NCBI RefSeq assembly: GCF_012927115.1
Contig: NZ_JABBFY010000003.1
Span: 62,001 to 126,000 of the forward strand
DNA from: Sphingomonas sp. G-3-2-10
Lineage (GTDB): Bacteria > Pseudomonadota > Alphaproteobacteria > Sphingomonadales > Sphingomonadaceae
Direction: 5' to 3'
DNA length: 64,000 nucleotides
Positions within the stretch are counted from its first letter, which is position 1. Every line of letters starts with the position of its first letter. Below are positions 42,694 through 50,314 of the stretch, one piece after another. A program made the position numbers and the translations under genes. The notes beneath the pieces are model-generated. The model saw nothing but the letters and a program-made list of their open reading frames with translations, searched no databases and was not told where the DNA came from.

Positions 42694-43419
42694 TCAGGCC
42701 AGCCGCTCGTCGAGGATCGGAGCGAAGCCGCCCCACATCATGCGCTTGCCGTCGAACACCGGTTCTTCCTGCTTCTGCATCCGCTCGTCGGCCATCAGCT
42801 TTTCCCAGCCGGCGTCGCGGGTGGCCTTGTCGGGCCATTCGACCCAGGAATAGACGACGTCCTCGCTGTCTTCCTTCAGCGTCGCGCGGTTGTAATCGGT
42901 GACCTTGCCGTCGGTAACGTCGTCGCCCCAGGTTTCGACGACGCGGAGCGCACCGAATTCCTTGAAGAGCACGGAGACCTTCTCGGCCATCTCGCGATAG
43001 GCTTCCTTCTTGTCCTTCGGCACCGGGATCAGATAGCCGTCGACATAGCCGGGCTTCTCCGCCGCGCCGGTATCCAGGATCGACTCGAACCCGGCATAGA
43101 TCATCCGCTTGCCGTCGAAGGGCATGTCCTTGCCCATGTCGGCCATCGCCGGATCGCTCATCATCTTCGCATTGGCGGCATCGCGGGCAGCCTTGTCGGG
43201 ATATTCGAGCCAGCTGAAGAGGACGGTTTCGTTCTCCTCGAGATTCACCGACTTCTTCAGGTCGTTGATCTTGCCGTCGGGCACGTCGTCGCCCCAGGTC
43301 TCGACGAAGCGAGTCGCGCCAAGACGCTTGAACAGATCGACCGCGCTCTGGGCGTGCCTGAGATACGCATCCTTGTTGGCGGTGGGGACGGGGGTGAGGA
43401 ATCCTTCGACATAGGTCAT
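42694..43419 (-). CDS. Double DUF1428 protein, paralogue
   Basis: A 241-residue protein of the same two-domain make-up and length as its neighbour at 41914; the two align throughout. Openings are MTYVEGFLTPVPTANKDAY and GYVDGYLIPVPKDKKEAY. Conserved landmarks are GDDVPDGKINDLKKSV and VYSWVEWPDKATRDAGW. The pair arose by tandem duplication. It lies 24 bases after the GST gene's opposite end and shares its strand with the whole cluster. Confidence 0.85.
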   Translation of the reverse strand: MTYVEGFLTPVPTANKDAYLRHAQSAVDLFKRLGATRFVETWGDDVPDGKINDLKKSVNLEENETVLFSWLEYPDKAARDAANAKMMSDPAMADMGKDMPFDGKRMIYAGFESILDTGAAEKPGYVDGYLIPVPKDKKEAYREMAEKVSVLFKEFGALRVVETWGDDVTDGKVTDYNRATLKEDSEDVVYSWVEWPDKATRDAGWEKLMADERMQKQEEPVFDGKRMMWGGFAPILDERLA

Positions 43420-43443
43420 GGTCGCTCTCCTGATACGGCCGAT

Positions 43444-44097
43444 TCAGGCGGCCTGAGGTTCTGGTTTGAAATCGGCAAGCTGGGCGGCAAGCGCGCGCTG
43501 GAAGGCGGGGCGGGCCAGCGCACGGGCGAGATAGTCCGCCAGCACGGGTCGGCTTGAAACAAGATCGGTGTCCTGAGCCAGTCGCAGCACCGTGGCCATC
43601 GCGATATCGGCGACGCTGAAGCTGCCGGCCAGCCATTCGCGCCCTTCGATCGCGTCGGACAGCTTATCGAGTCGCCCGCCTGCGAAGTCGAGCAGGCTTG
43701 GGCGGCGCAGCTTCGCCCATTCCTGATCCGCGGCGAAGATCGAGATGTTGCCCAGCTCGAACATCATCGGCTCGACGCTGTTATAGGCAGCGAACAGCCA
43801 TGAGATCGCGGTGGCGCGGCCTTGCGGGTCGCGCGGGAGCAGCCGTTCGTCGCGCTCGCCCAAATGGAGCAGGATCGCGCCGCTTTCGAACAGCTCGATA
43901 TCGCCATCCCTGACCACGGGCACCTGACCCCAGGGCTGCTCGTCGAAATAGTCCGCCGGGCGTGGGCTGGTCGCGCTCAACAGGCGCATGCGATAGGGCA
44001 GGCCGAGTTCCTCGCACGCCCAGCGCGGCCGCAGATCGCGGACAAAGCCTTTGGCGAAATCGGGGACCCAGTCGAAGCCGGTGATCTCGATGGTCAT
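43444..44097 (-). CDS. Glutathione S-transferase family protein
   Basis: A 217-residue GST. The N-terminal thioredoxin-like half has RPRWACEELGLPYRM and EQPWGQVPVVRDGDIELFESGAI with the cis-Pro and glutathione-binding Glu-Ser. The C-terminal helical half has SVADIAMATVLR, the usual N-capping box Asp. ATG 44097 gives a full N-terminus; upstream frame lies in the neighbouring gene. The catalytic Ser, Tyr or Cys cannot be assigned for certain. It lies five bases after the PhnB-like gene. Confidence 0.88.
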   Translation of the reverse strand: MTIEITGFDWVPDFAKGFVRDLRPRWACEELGLPYRMRLLSATSPRPADYFDEQPWGQVPVVRDGDIELFESGAILLHLGERDERLLPRDPQGRATAISWLFAAYNSVEPMMFELGNISIFAADQEWAKLRRPSLLDFAGGRLDKLSDAIEGREWLAGSFSVADIAMATVLRLAQDTDLVSSRPVLADYLARALARPAFQRALAAQLADFKPEPQAA

Positions 44098-44102
44098 GGC
44101 GC

Positions 44103-44582
44103 TTATCCGTTCGCCGCAGCTTCTATCGCGGCGATGTCGATCTTCTTCATCGTCATCATCGCTTCGAAGCCGCGCTTCGAGCGGGCGTGATCGGGATCGG
44201 TCAGCAGATCGAGCAGGATGCGCGGCGAGATCTGCCAGCTGAAGCCCCATTTGTCCTTGCACCAGCCGCACGCGCTTTCCTGTCCGCCATTGCCGACGAT
44301 CGCGTTCCACAGCCGGTCGGTTTCCTCCTGATCCTCGGTGACGATCATGAAGGACACGCTTTCATTGGGCTTGAAGTTCGGCCCGCCATTAAGCGCGGAA
44401 TAGCTGCGCCCGGCCAGCGTGAAATCGACGACCAGTTCGCCGCCTTCCTTCATGCTGGGATTGTCCGAAGGCGATGCGATCACCTTATCGATGCGGCTGT
44501 CGGGCAACAGCGAACAATAGAATTCGGCGGCTTCCTTGCCCGCGCCGTCGAACCAAAGGACGGTTGTGATCTTGTCGGTCAT
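44103..44582 (-). CDS. PhnB-like VOC family protein
   Basis: A 159-residue protein of the 3-demethylubiquinone-methyltransferase-like VOC group. ITTVLWFDGAGKEAAEFYCSLLPDSRI opens it; FKPNESVSFMIVTEDQEETDRLWNAI and CGWCKDKWGFSWQISP are typical. The C-terminal AMMTMKKIDIAAIEAA is the usual tail. Despite older names, no methyltransferase domain is present. Substrate unknown. Confidence 0.88.
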   Translation of the reverse strand: MTDKITTVLWFDGAGKEAAEFYCSLLPDSRIDKVIASPSDNPSMKEGGELVVDFTLAGRSYSALNGGPNFKPNESVSFMIVTEDQEETDRLWNAIVGNGGQESACGWCKDKWGFSWQISPRILLDLLTDPDHARSKRGFEAMMTMKKIDIAAIEAAANG

Positions 44583-44619
44583 GTCAGTCTCTCCCTGGAT
44601 GGCCCCAAAGCGATTCCGT

Positions 44620-44850
44620 TCAGGCGTCGCCTTCCTTCTTCATTCCCTTAAGCAGCGCGTAGATCGCCATTGCATGCCCGTGACCCAGCTCGAACTCGGC
44701 CTTCAGCGCGTCGGTTATCGTGCCGGCCTTCACGCCCGGGGCGAGCTTTCCTTCGGCGGTCCAGCCTTTCGCGGCGGCCCATGCGCGGAAGTCGTCGGGG
44801 CGCTTGCCGGTCCTGGTTTCGATGTTGGTGAGATATGCCTGAAAGGACAT
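44620..44850 (-). CDS. DUF4287 domain protein
   Basis: A 76-residue protein that starts MSFQAYLTNIETRTGKRPDDF and ends with FELGHGHAMAIYALLKG, the pattern of DUF4287. It is a small soluble helical protein of unknown function. Relatives are often encoded near VOC or DUF1428 genes, as here. It is 37 bases from the PhnB-like gene. Confidence 0.82.
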   Translation of the reverse strand: MSFQAYLTNIETRTGKRPDDFRAWAAAKGWTAEGKLAPGVKAGTITDALKAEFELGHGHAMAIYALLKGMKKEGDA

Positions 44851-44863
44851 CGGAGTTCCCCGT

Positions 44864-45304
44864 TCAGGCCGGCTCGTGCGCCGGGCCGTCCGGAAAGGCC
44901 GACATGGCGGCTTCCATGTCCATGAACATCGGTTCGAAGATATGGCCGTCCGGATCCTCGAACGAGCGGCCGTACATGAAGCCCATATCCTGCTTCTCGC
45001 GAATGTCGGCCTTGCCGCCCGCGGCCGCCGCCTTCTCGACGATCGCGTCGACGGCGTCTCGGCTGTCGCGCGAGATGCAGATCAGCACTTCGGTGGTCGC
45101 GCTCGAATCCGCGATCGCCTTCGGGGTGAAGGTCTGGAAGAAGTCCTTCGCCAGGATCATGAACACGATCGTGTCGCTGAGCTGCATCGCGGATGCCATC
45201 TCGTTGCTGAAGCGCTCGTCCTTGGTGCAGCCGATCGCTTCGTAGAAGGCGGTCGATTTGGCCACGTCGGTAACTGGCAGGTTCACGAAGATCATCTGGG
45301 TCAT
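44864..45304 (-). CDS. VOC family protein
   Basis: A 146-residue single-domain VOC protein: MIFVNLPVTDVAKSTAFYEAIGC, SDTIVFMILAKDFFQTF and DPDGHIFEPMFMDM. The His and Glu of the C-terminal motif DGH-x3-E are present. It resembles lactoylglutathione-lyase-like family members of unknown activity and is similar to the next gene, suggesting duplication. Confidence 0.87.
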   Translation of the reverse strand: MTQMIFVNLPVTDVAKSTAFYEAIGCTKDERFSNEMASAMQLSDTIVFMILAKDFFQTFTPKAIADSSATTEVLICISRDSRDAVDAIVEKAAAAGGKADIREKQDMGFMYGRSFEDPDGHIFEPMFMDMEAAMSAFPDGPAHEPA

Positions 45305-45337
45305 TGTGTCTCTCCTGTCGGGGGAACCGGATGTGGA

Positions 45338-45745
45338 TCAGGCGGGGATCGCGGTGGCGTCCATATGGAAGGGGCCGAAGCCGTGGCCGTCCGGGTCCTC
45401 GAACCCGACGCTGTACATGAAGCCTTCGTCCTCGACGCCGTGGACCTCGCGTCCGCCGGTGGCGAGCGCGGCCTTGAAGATGGCGTCGACCGCGTCGCGG
45501 CTGTCCATCGACAGCGCGAACAGATTGGCGGTGACCGCATGCGTGTCGGCGATGGCCTTCGACGTGATGCCACGAAAGGCATCGTGGCTGACCAGCATGA
45601 AGCTGACGGCGTCGCCCCAGTTCATCGCGGCGCCATTCTCGCTGCTGGGAAAGGCCGGGTCCTGCGTCATGCCGATCGCTTCATAGAAGGCGACCGACGC
45701 GGCGACGTTCGAAACGGGCAGGCTGATGAAGAGCTTCCTGGTCAT
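45338..45745 (-). CDS. VOC family protein, first gene of the cluster
   Basis: A 135-residue VOC protein closely related to the product of 44864: LFISLPVSNVAASVAFYEAIGM, GDAVSFMLVSHDAF and DPDGHGFGPFHMD, where Gly-Pro replaces the metal Glu region seen in its neighbour. It is the first gene of the long minus-strand run and diverges from an HxlR-type regulator with 97 bases between starts. Confidence 0.87.
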   Translation of the reverse strand: MTRKLFISLPVSNVAASVAFYEAIGMTQDPAFPSSENGAAMNWGDAVSFMLVSHDAFRGITSKAIADTHAVTANLFALSMDSRDAVDAIFKAALATGGREVHGVEDEGFMYSVGFEDPDGHGFGPFHMDATAIPA

Positions 45746-45821
45746 CCAAATCTCCTGTCGAGGATCGCTTAAACCTCAGCTTTTGCCGGGGTGCGAATCA
45801 CTTGCTTGATCTGTCTGCTCT

Positions 45822-45858
45822 CATGAGTTACAAAAAACAACCATGAAGTTAAAAAAAG
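45822..45858. promoter_or_regulatory. Direct repeat across the start of the HxlR-type gene
   Basis: CATGAGTTACAAAAAAC at 45822-45838 and CATGAAGTTAAAAAAAG at 45842-45858 repeat with a 20-base step. The second covers the ATG at 45843. The AT-rich region between the divergent genes is a plausible operator for self-repression and for the cluster. Confidence 0.4.
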
Positions 45859-46535
45859 TGACTCAAACGGAAAAGCCGGGCCGCAATCGCTGGTATGACG
45901 ATGCGTGCGGAACCGCGCTGGCGCTGGAGCTGGTGGGCGAACGCTGGTCGCTGCTGATCGTTCGCGAGTTGATGTATGGCGGGCGGCGATTCAGCGAATT
46001 GAAGGCCAATCTGAGCGGGATCAGCGCCAATATCCTGACCCAGCGGCTGGAGGGGATGGAAGCTTCGGGTATCCTTGTCCGCAAGAAGCTGCCGCCGCCG
46101 GCTTCGGTTCAGATCTACGAACTGACGCCGTGGGGCTATGAAAGCGAGATCGCGATCCGCGAGCTGGGCCGCTGGGCCGCGCGGTCGCCGCTGCACGATC
46201 CGACGCTGCCGCTGTCGGCCGCATCGCTGATGACGTCTTTCCGCACGATGATCGCAGCGGATCGCGTGGGCAGCGAGGAAGCGACGGTCGGCTTCATCTT
46301 CGGGCCGGAGAGCTTCCTTGCGCGGATCGCGAAGGGCTGGATCGAGATCCGGCGCGCCGGGACCGACGATGCCGATCTGGTGTTCGACAGCGACCCGATG
46401 AGTCTCGCTTCGGTGGTGTATGGCGGGCGGCCGATTTCGGATGCCGAGGGTGCAGGCGTGCTGACGCTGCGCGGCGACCGCGCGCTGGCCGAGCGGTTCG
46501 TGACCTGGTTTCCGTTGCCGGCGAAGACGGGCTGA
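45843..46535 (+). CDS. HxlR/MarR-like winged-helix transcriptional regulator
   Basis: A 230-residue regulator. An HxlR domain covers residues 17-105: CGTALALELVGERWSLLIVRELMYGGRRFSEL, then NILTQRLEGMEASGIL and YELTPWGYESE. The C-terminal half (about 120-230) is an extra domain, similar to SCP2-like segments, which could bind a ligand. The basic N-terminus is Lys-rich. It diverges from the VOC/DUF1428 run and is the obvious candidate to control it. Confidence 0.85.
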   Translation: MKLKKVTQTEKPGRNRWYDDACGTALALELVGERWSLLIVRELMYGGRRFSELKANLSGISANILTQRLEGMEASGILVRKKLPPPASVQIYELTPWGYESEIAIRELGRWAARSPLHDPTLPLSAASLMTSFRTMIAADRVGSEEATVGFIFGPESFLARIAKGWIEIRRAGTDDADLVFDSDPMSLASVVYGGRPISDAEGAGVLTLRGDRALAERFVTWFPLPAKTG

Positions 46536-46537
46536 AC

Positions 46538-46562
46538 GTCACCCCCGCCTTGTGCCGGGGTC
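46538..46562 (+). repeat. Palindromic repeat, left of the GIY-YIG remnant
   Basis: The 25 bases are, in reverse complement, 24/25 identical to 46863-46887. The core is CCCCGGC-ACAAG-GCCGGGG-type, self-complementary. It starts right after the HxlR-type gene's stop. Confidence 0.75.
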
Positions 46563-46585
46563 TACCTTTCATCCATCCTGATTTC

Positions 46586-46840
46586 TCAACAGGGGCGGAA
46601 ACCCAGCGCCACAGCCAGATCGCGCCAGTCCGGATTATCGCGCTCGATCAGATTTAGCTTCGAAATAGACAAGCATCAGCACCCGATGCTCGGACGTGAA
46701 CCCGCCCGTGATACCTTCGCGATGCTGGTATATCCGTCTCACCAGGTCAGATGTCGCACCGGTGTAGAAGGTTCCGTTGCGGCGGCTCGTCTGCGGCGGC
46801 TCGTCAGAACATAGACGCAAGGTAGCCGCTCTCGTCTCAT
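46586..46840 (-). pseudogene. GIY-YIG nuclease gene, broken by a 14-bp duplication and an internal deletion
   Basis: On the minus strand the frame starts [14 protein letters not shown], the usual GIY-YIG opening. It then shifts frame because TGCGGCGGCTCGTC occurs twice in tandem (46778-46791 and 46792-46805); removing one copy joins it exactly to [20 protein letters not shown]. That part continues to MLVYFE. The expected middle of about 24 residues is missing, and the C-terminal LIERDNPDWRDLAVALG resumes in another frame, ending at TGA 46586. Two inverted palindromes flank it. A short, decayed mobile-type gene is the best reading. Confidence 0.85.
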
Positions 46841-46862
46841 ATCCGGGACTCGCCGCCTGGTG

Positions 46863-46887
46863 GACCCCGGCACAAGGCCGGGGTGAC
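46863..46887 (+). repeat. Palindromic repeat, right of the GIY-YIG remnant
   Basis: GACCCCGGCACAAGGCCGGG plus GTGAC, the inverted partner of the repeat at 46538. The two bracket the remnant at distances of 23 bases on each side. Confidence 0.75.
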
Positions 46888-46899
46888 GGAGGGAGGAAG

Positions 46900-47538
46900 T
46901 CAGCTCCGCCGGCCGGCCCGCAGTTCCTCGCAGCTGCTCAGCACGCTGCACTGGCCGCGTCCGCCCGAGCCGCGCGCGCAGGCGGCGGCGAGGCGTTCGG
47001 CGCGGGGCAGGCCGATGACCAGCGCGCAGCTGTCGCGATTGTCGTTCGGGTGCGTGTCGCGATTGTTGTACATCGGGTGGCGCGGCTTGCGCGGCTTCAC
47101 ATAGACCTTCTTCACCACGGTGCGGACGACCGGCTTGGGCCGATCCACGGGAACCGGCGGGAGGATGGTGCCGCCGCCGCGCAGTTCGGAGCGATAGACC
47201 GCGGCGATGCACTTCACCTCGCGGCAATCGTTGCGCCGGTCCTCGAACGCGAAGCGATCTTCCTCCTGCACGTCGAGTCGCGACTGCGATGCGCCGCGCG
47301 CGGCGTTGGTCCATTGCATGGCGAGCTGGTGATCGAGGTCCATCAGCATCCGGTTGCCGCACACCATCCATTCCGCCTGAGCCAGCCGGTCGGAACAGGA
47401 AAAGGTCTGGTCGCCCGAAAAAGGCACCGCCGGCGTTGCGGTCGGGCTGGGTGTGGGAGTCGGCTTCGGGGCGGGGGCCGGGCCCCAGCAGCCGCCAAGG
47501 AGCAACAGCGCGGCAATCGGCGCGAATCTTCCGAGCAT
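46900..47538 (-). CDS. LprI-type (DUF1311) lipoprotein
   Basis: A 212-residue lipoprotein: [19 protein letters not shown] has lipobox LGGC with Cys17 acylated. A Pro/Thr-rich spacer follows, then an LprI-like domain with paired Cys: [28 protein letters not shown] and [19 protein letters not shown]. The C-terminal third is Lys/Arg-rich, with more Cys ([11 protein letters not shown]). LprI family members inhibit lysozyme or bind at the envelope. ATG 47538 gives the signal; the frame extends to 47583 without one. Confidence 0.75.
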   Translation of the reverse strand: MLGRFAPIAALLLLGGCWGPAPAPKPTPTPSPTATPAVPFSGDQTFSCSDRLAQAEWMVCGNRMLMDLDHQLAMQWTNAARGASQSRLDVQEEDRFAFEDRRNDCREVKCIAAVYRSELRGGGTILPPVPVDRPKPVVRTVVKKVYVKPRKPRHPMYNNRDTHPNDNRDSCALVIGLPRAERLAAACARGSGGRGQCSVLSSCEELRAGRRS

Positions 47539-47700
47539 GGCTTTCCCCTTTTGCCGCGCCCCTTGCGGGGACTCAGTCGACATGACGTCAAGGTGTCACG
47601 AATGACTTGTGAAGGGAAGCCTTTGGCGTTGCGGTGGCGCGGGCAAGTCTCTACCTCGCCTTCCGAGTCCGCCAGCGGACGGACAGGAACCGAGACGAAA

Positions 47701-48705
47701 ATGGCCGATATCCCGAACACCTTGCCTGACAGCCGCACGACGACGATCCTCGAAGCGCCCGACAAGATGGTGAAGGTGCGCGACGTCTTCGGCCTCGATA
47801 TCGACATGGAGGTGCCCGCGTTCAGCGTGGCCGACGAACGCGTGCCCGATCTCGATCCGGCCTATGTGTTCGATGCCGACACCACGCTGGCGATCCTGGC
47901 GGGCTTTGCGCACAATCGCCGCGTGATGGTGCAGGGCTATCACGGCACCGGCAAATCGACTCATATCGAGCAGGTGGCCGCGCGGCTGAACTGGCCGTGC
48001 ATCCGCATCAATCTCGACGCGCATATCAGCCGTATCGACCTGATCGGCCGCGACGCGATCGTCCTGAAGGACGGCAAGCAGATCACCGAGTTCAAGGAAG
48101 GCCTGCTGCCCTGGGCGCTGCAGACGCCGACGGCTCTGGTGTTCGACGAATATGACGCCGGCCGCCCGGACGTGATGTTCGTGATCCAGCGCGTGCTGGA
48201 GACCGAAGGCAAGCTGACGCTGCTCGACCAGAACCGCGTGATCCGCCCGAACCCCTATTTCCGTCTTTTCGCCACCGCAAACACGGTGGGCCTGGGCGAC
48301 ACCAGCGGCCTGTATCACGGCACCCAGCAGATCAATCAGGGCCAGATGGACCGCTGGAACATCGTGGTCACGCTGAACTATCTGCCCGCTGCGGTGGAAG
48401 CGCAGATCGTGCTCGCCAAGTCGGGCGAATACGACAAGCCCGATGGCAAGCAGGTGGTCGAGAACATGGTCCGCGTGGCCGACCTGACCCGCAAGGGCTT
48501 CATCAACGGCGACATCTCGACCGTGATGAGCCCGCGCACCGTCATCACCTGGGCGCAGAACGCGCTGATCTTCGGCGACGTCGGCTTCGCGTTCCGCCTG
48601 TCGTTCCTCAACAAGTGCGATGAAGCCGAGCGGGCGCAGGTAGCGGAATATTACCAGCGCGTATTCGGGACCGACCTGCCCGAGAGCGTGGTCGCCAAGG
48701 CCTGA
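47701..48705 (+). CDS. cobS: Cobaltochelatase CobS-type AAA+ ATPase
   Basis: A 334-residue AAA+ ATPase. Walker A is GYHGTGKST at 79-87, Walker B is [10 protein letters not shown] near 144-153, and [16 protein letters not shown] is sensor-1-like. CobS with CobT forms the ATPase rings that drive CobN in aerobic cobalamin synthesis. ATG 47701 directly follows the upstream untranslated part; the frame back to 46777 is a shadow. No cobN or other cobalamin gene is in this window. Confidence 0.9.
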   Translation: MADIPNTLPDSRTTTILEAPDKMVKVRDVFGLDIDMEVPAFSVADERVPDLDPAYVFDADTTLAILAGFAHNRRVMVQGYHGTGKSTHIEQVAARLNWPCIRINLDAHISRIDLIGRDAIVLKDGKQITEFKEGLLPWALQTPTALVFDEYDAGRPDVMFVIQRVLETEGKLTLLDQNRVIRPNPYFRLFATANTVGLGDTSGLYHGTQQINQGQMDRWNIVVTLNYLPAAVEAQIVLAKSGEYDKPDGKQVVENMVRVADLTRKGFINGDISTVMSPRTVITWAQNALIFGDVGFAFRLSFLNKCDEAERAQVAEYYQRVFGTDLPESVVAKA

Positions 48706-48825
48706 CATCACGACTGCGATGGCGGCCTGGAGGTGGGCCGCCACCGCCAGGTAGCCGAATGGGCGGGACGGATTGTTTCGCTTCCGTCCCCCCCCCGCTA
48801 GCGTCGATTGACCGTGGGGGACCGG

Positions 48826-49716
48826 ATGAGCGAAGTTTTAAAATCGCGGCCTATAGTCGCCGGCGGCATCGTCGTGGCGACGGGGATTGTCTCGGCGTCG
48901 CTGCTGTCTGGCGCCGCGCCGGCGCCTGTGCCGCTTACTGCGTTCACCGCGAAGGTCAGCGGACTGGCGGTCATCCCGTACGATGCTCCCCAGCCTGGTA
49001 CGGAGCGTGTGGTGCGCCGCGGCGACAACATCTTTTCCGGGCGTATCGGCATCGACCATGGTGCGCTGCTGAAGTCGTGGCTCAGGGTCAGTGTTTCGGG
49101 CCTCGACTATTATCTGGGTCCCAGCGATCCGCTGCTGGCGGCGGAGGCCGCCGGGGGCGACCTCCCGCGAGGCGCGAAGGTATATTGCCATCGCGAGGAA
49201 CTGGATCGGATGAAGACTGCGCCGTCGCGGCTCATCAACAATCGCTGGCGATACAATCTCCGGACGCGCCTGTGCCTTGTCGATGGCGAGGCGGACGGTA
49301 CTTTCGACCATGCCTTCCTGATCGGCACGATCACGCCCGCGGACTGGCGAATGACGCCGATCGACCCGGTGCGCTACCAGCCGCACCGGGAGGTCGATCT
49401 GGGCAAGGGGTACGAACTCAGGATCTATTATACGAACAAGAATCCAAACGCCGGGCACCGACTCATGGCGTCCCTGACGATGCGCGATAGTCTGGTCGAT
49501 CTCGCCTGGATTCGCGTCGGCGGCAGGAAGATCAGCCAGAAGACCGGTTTCGATACCGGCAAGCCGTATCGCTTCGCGCTGGGGAACACGATATTGTCAG
49601 TGACCGGGCCGGGTGAGGGCGGCGTGAAAATCCGCTATGACAGCAACGCGGGGACGCAGGCGTTCGATTATGGCCTCGTCAATCGCTATGTCGGCCCGAT
49701 CACAATCTATATCTGA
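48826..49716 (+). CDS. Protein with N-terminal membrane or signal segment, unknown function
   Basis: A 296-residue protein. Residues 8-28 are hydrophobic (PIVAGGIVVATGIVSASLLSG), a signal peptide or anchor. The mature part has a Cys pair (VYCHREELD and RLCLVDGEAD) and a beta-rich C-terminus ending VGPITIYI. ATG 48826 follows GTGGGGGA; TTG 48808 is an alternative. A run of nine C lies 30 bases before the start. I recognise no family. It separates cobS from cobT. Confidence 0.6.
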   Translation: MSEVLKSRPIVAGGIVVATGIVSASLLSGAAPAPVPLTAFTAKVSGLAVIPYDAPQPGTERVVRRGDNIFSGRIGIDHGALLKSWLRVSVSGLDYYLGPSDPLLAAEAAGGDLPRGAKVYCHREELDRMKTAPSRLINNRWRYNLRTRLCLVDGEADGTFDHAFLIGTITPADWRMTPIDPVRYQPHREVDLGKGYELRIYYTNKNPNAGHRLMASLTMRDSLVDLAWIRVGGRKISQKTGFDTGKPYRFALGNTILSVTGPGEGGVKIRYDSNAGTQAFDYGLVNRYVGPITIYI

Positions 49717-49755
49717 CCAAAGCGCTGTTCCCGCGTGCGCGGCTGCGCGGCTGTG

Positions 49756-50205
49756 CTAATCGTCGTCCCGCGCGGTGAAACGGGTATCGCCCGGCTTCTC
49801 GCGCGGGAGGATTTCGACCAGCAGCGCGATCCCCAGCCAGACGGCGAGGGTGGGCTGGATATTGGGCGGGATCGTCGCGTTTTCGGTCAGCATCAGGCGC
49901 AGAATGCGCGGAAAGAAACCGATCAGGACTGCGGCCATCAGCGCATAGGCGAACCGGTTCGGGCTGGCGCTGACATAGAGCAGGGTGATCACCACCGTCG
50001 CGGTGAAGAACAGGGTCATCGCGAAGTCGCGCTGGCTCAGCGTCTCGGTGCCGGCCATCACGAAGCCGAGTACGGCACCGAAGAAGATGCCGAGGCCGCT
50101 ATGATTCGCGCGATACTCGCTCTCGGTCATCCGGCCCCAGCCGGGCCATTCCGGGGCGAGCCGGTTTTTCAGCTTCTTCCACCACGGCTTCTTCCAGAAA
50201 CGCAT
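49756..50205 (-). CDS. Small membrane protein, unknown function
   Basis: A 149-residue protein with a basic N-terminus ([16 protein letters not shown]) and four hydrophobic segments near residues 45-60, 65-85, 92-108 and 125-140. ATG 50205 is the only sensible start; the frame upstream to 50445 overlaps cobT's 5' region. It is on the opposite strand to cobS and cobT and lies between them. No family recognised. Confidence 0.6.
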   Translation of the reverse strand: MRFWKKPWWKKLKNRLAPEWPGWGRMTESEYRANHSGLGIFFGAVLGFVMAGTETLSQRDFAMTLFFTATVVITLLYVSASPNRFAYALMAAVLIGFFPRILRLMLTENATIPPNIQPTLAVWLGIALLVEILPREKPGDTRFTARDDD

Positions 50206-50314
50206 CGCCACTCCCCTTCGCGAAGCGGCCGGTGCATCATCGGAGGCAGCGCGCGCAAGCCCCGAACCCTTTAGGACTTGCATCACGGGGGCGCTCTCCC
50301 CCATTTGCGCGGCG

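Noticed and set aside
42638..42902. Plus-strand frames through the double DUF1428 genes
   Set aside because: Shadows on the opposite strand; the minus-strand paralogues align with each other along their full length.
46739..47371. Minus-strand frame of 210 codons containing a GIY-YIG-like start
   Set aside because: Most of it is the antisense or shifted shadow of the LprI-type gene and palindromic repeat; only its last part belongs to the GIY-YIG remnant, reported as a pseudogene.
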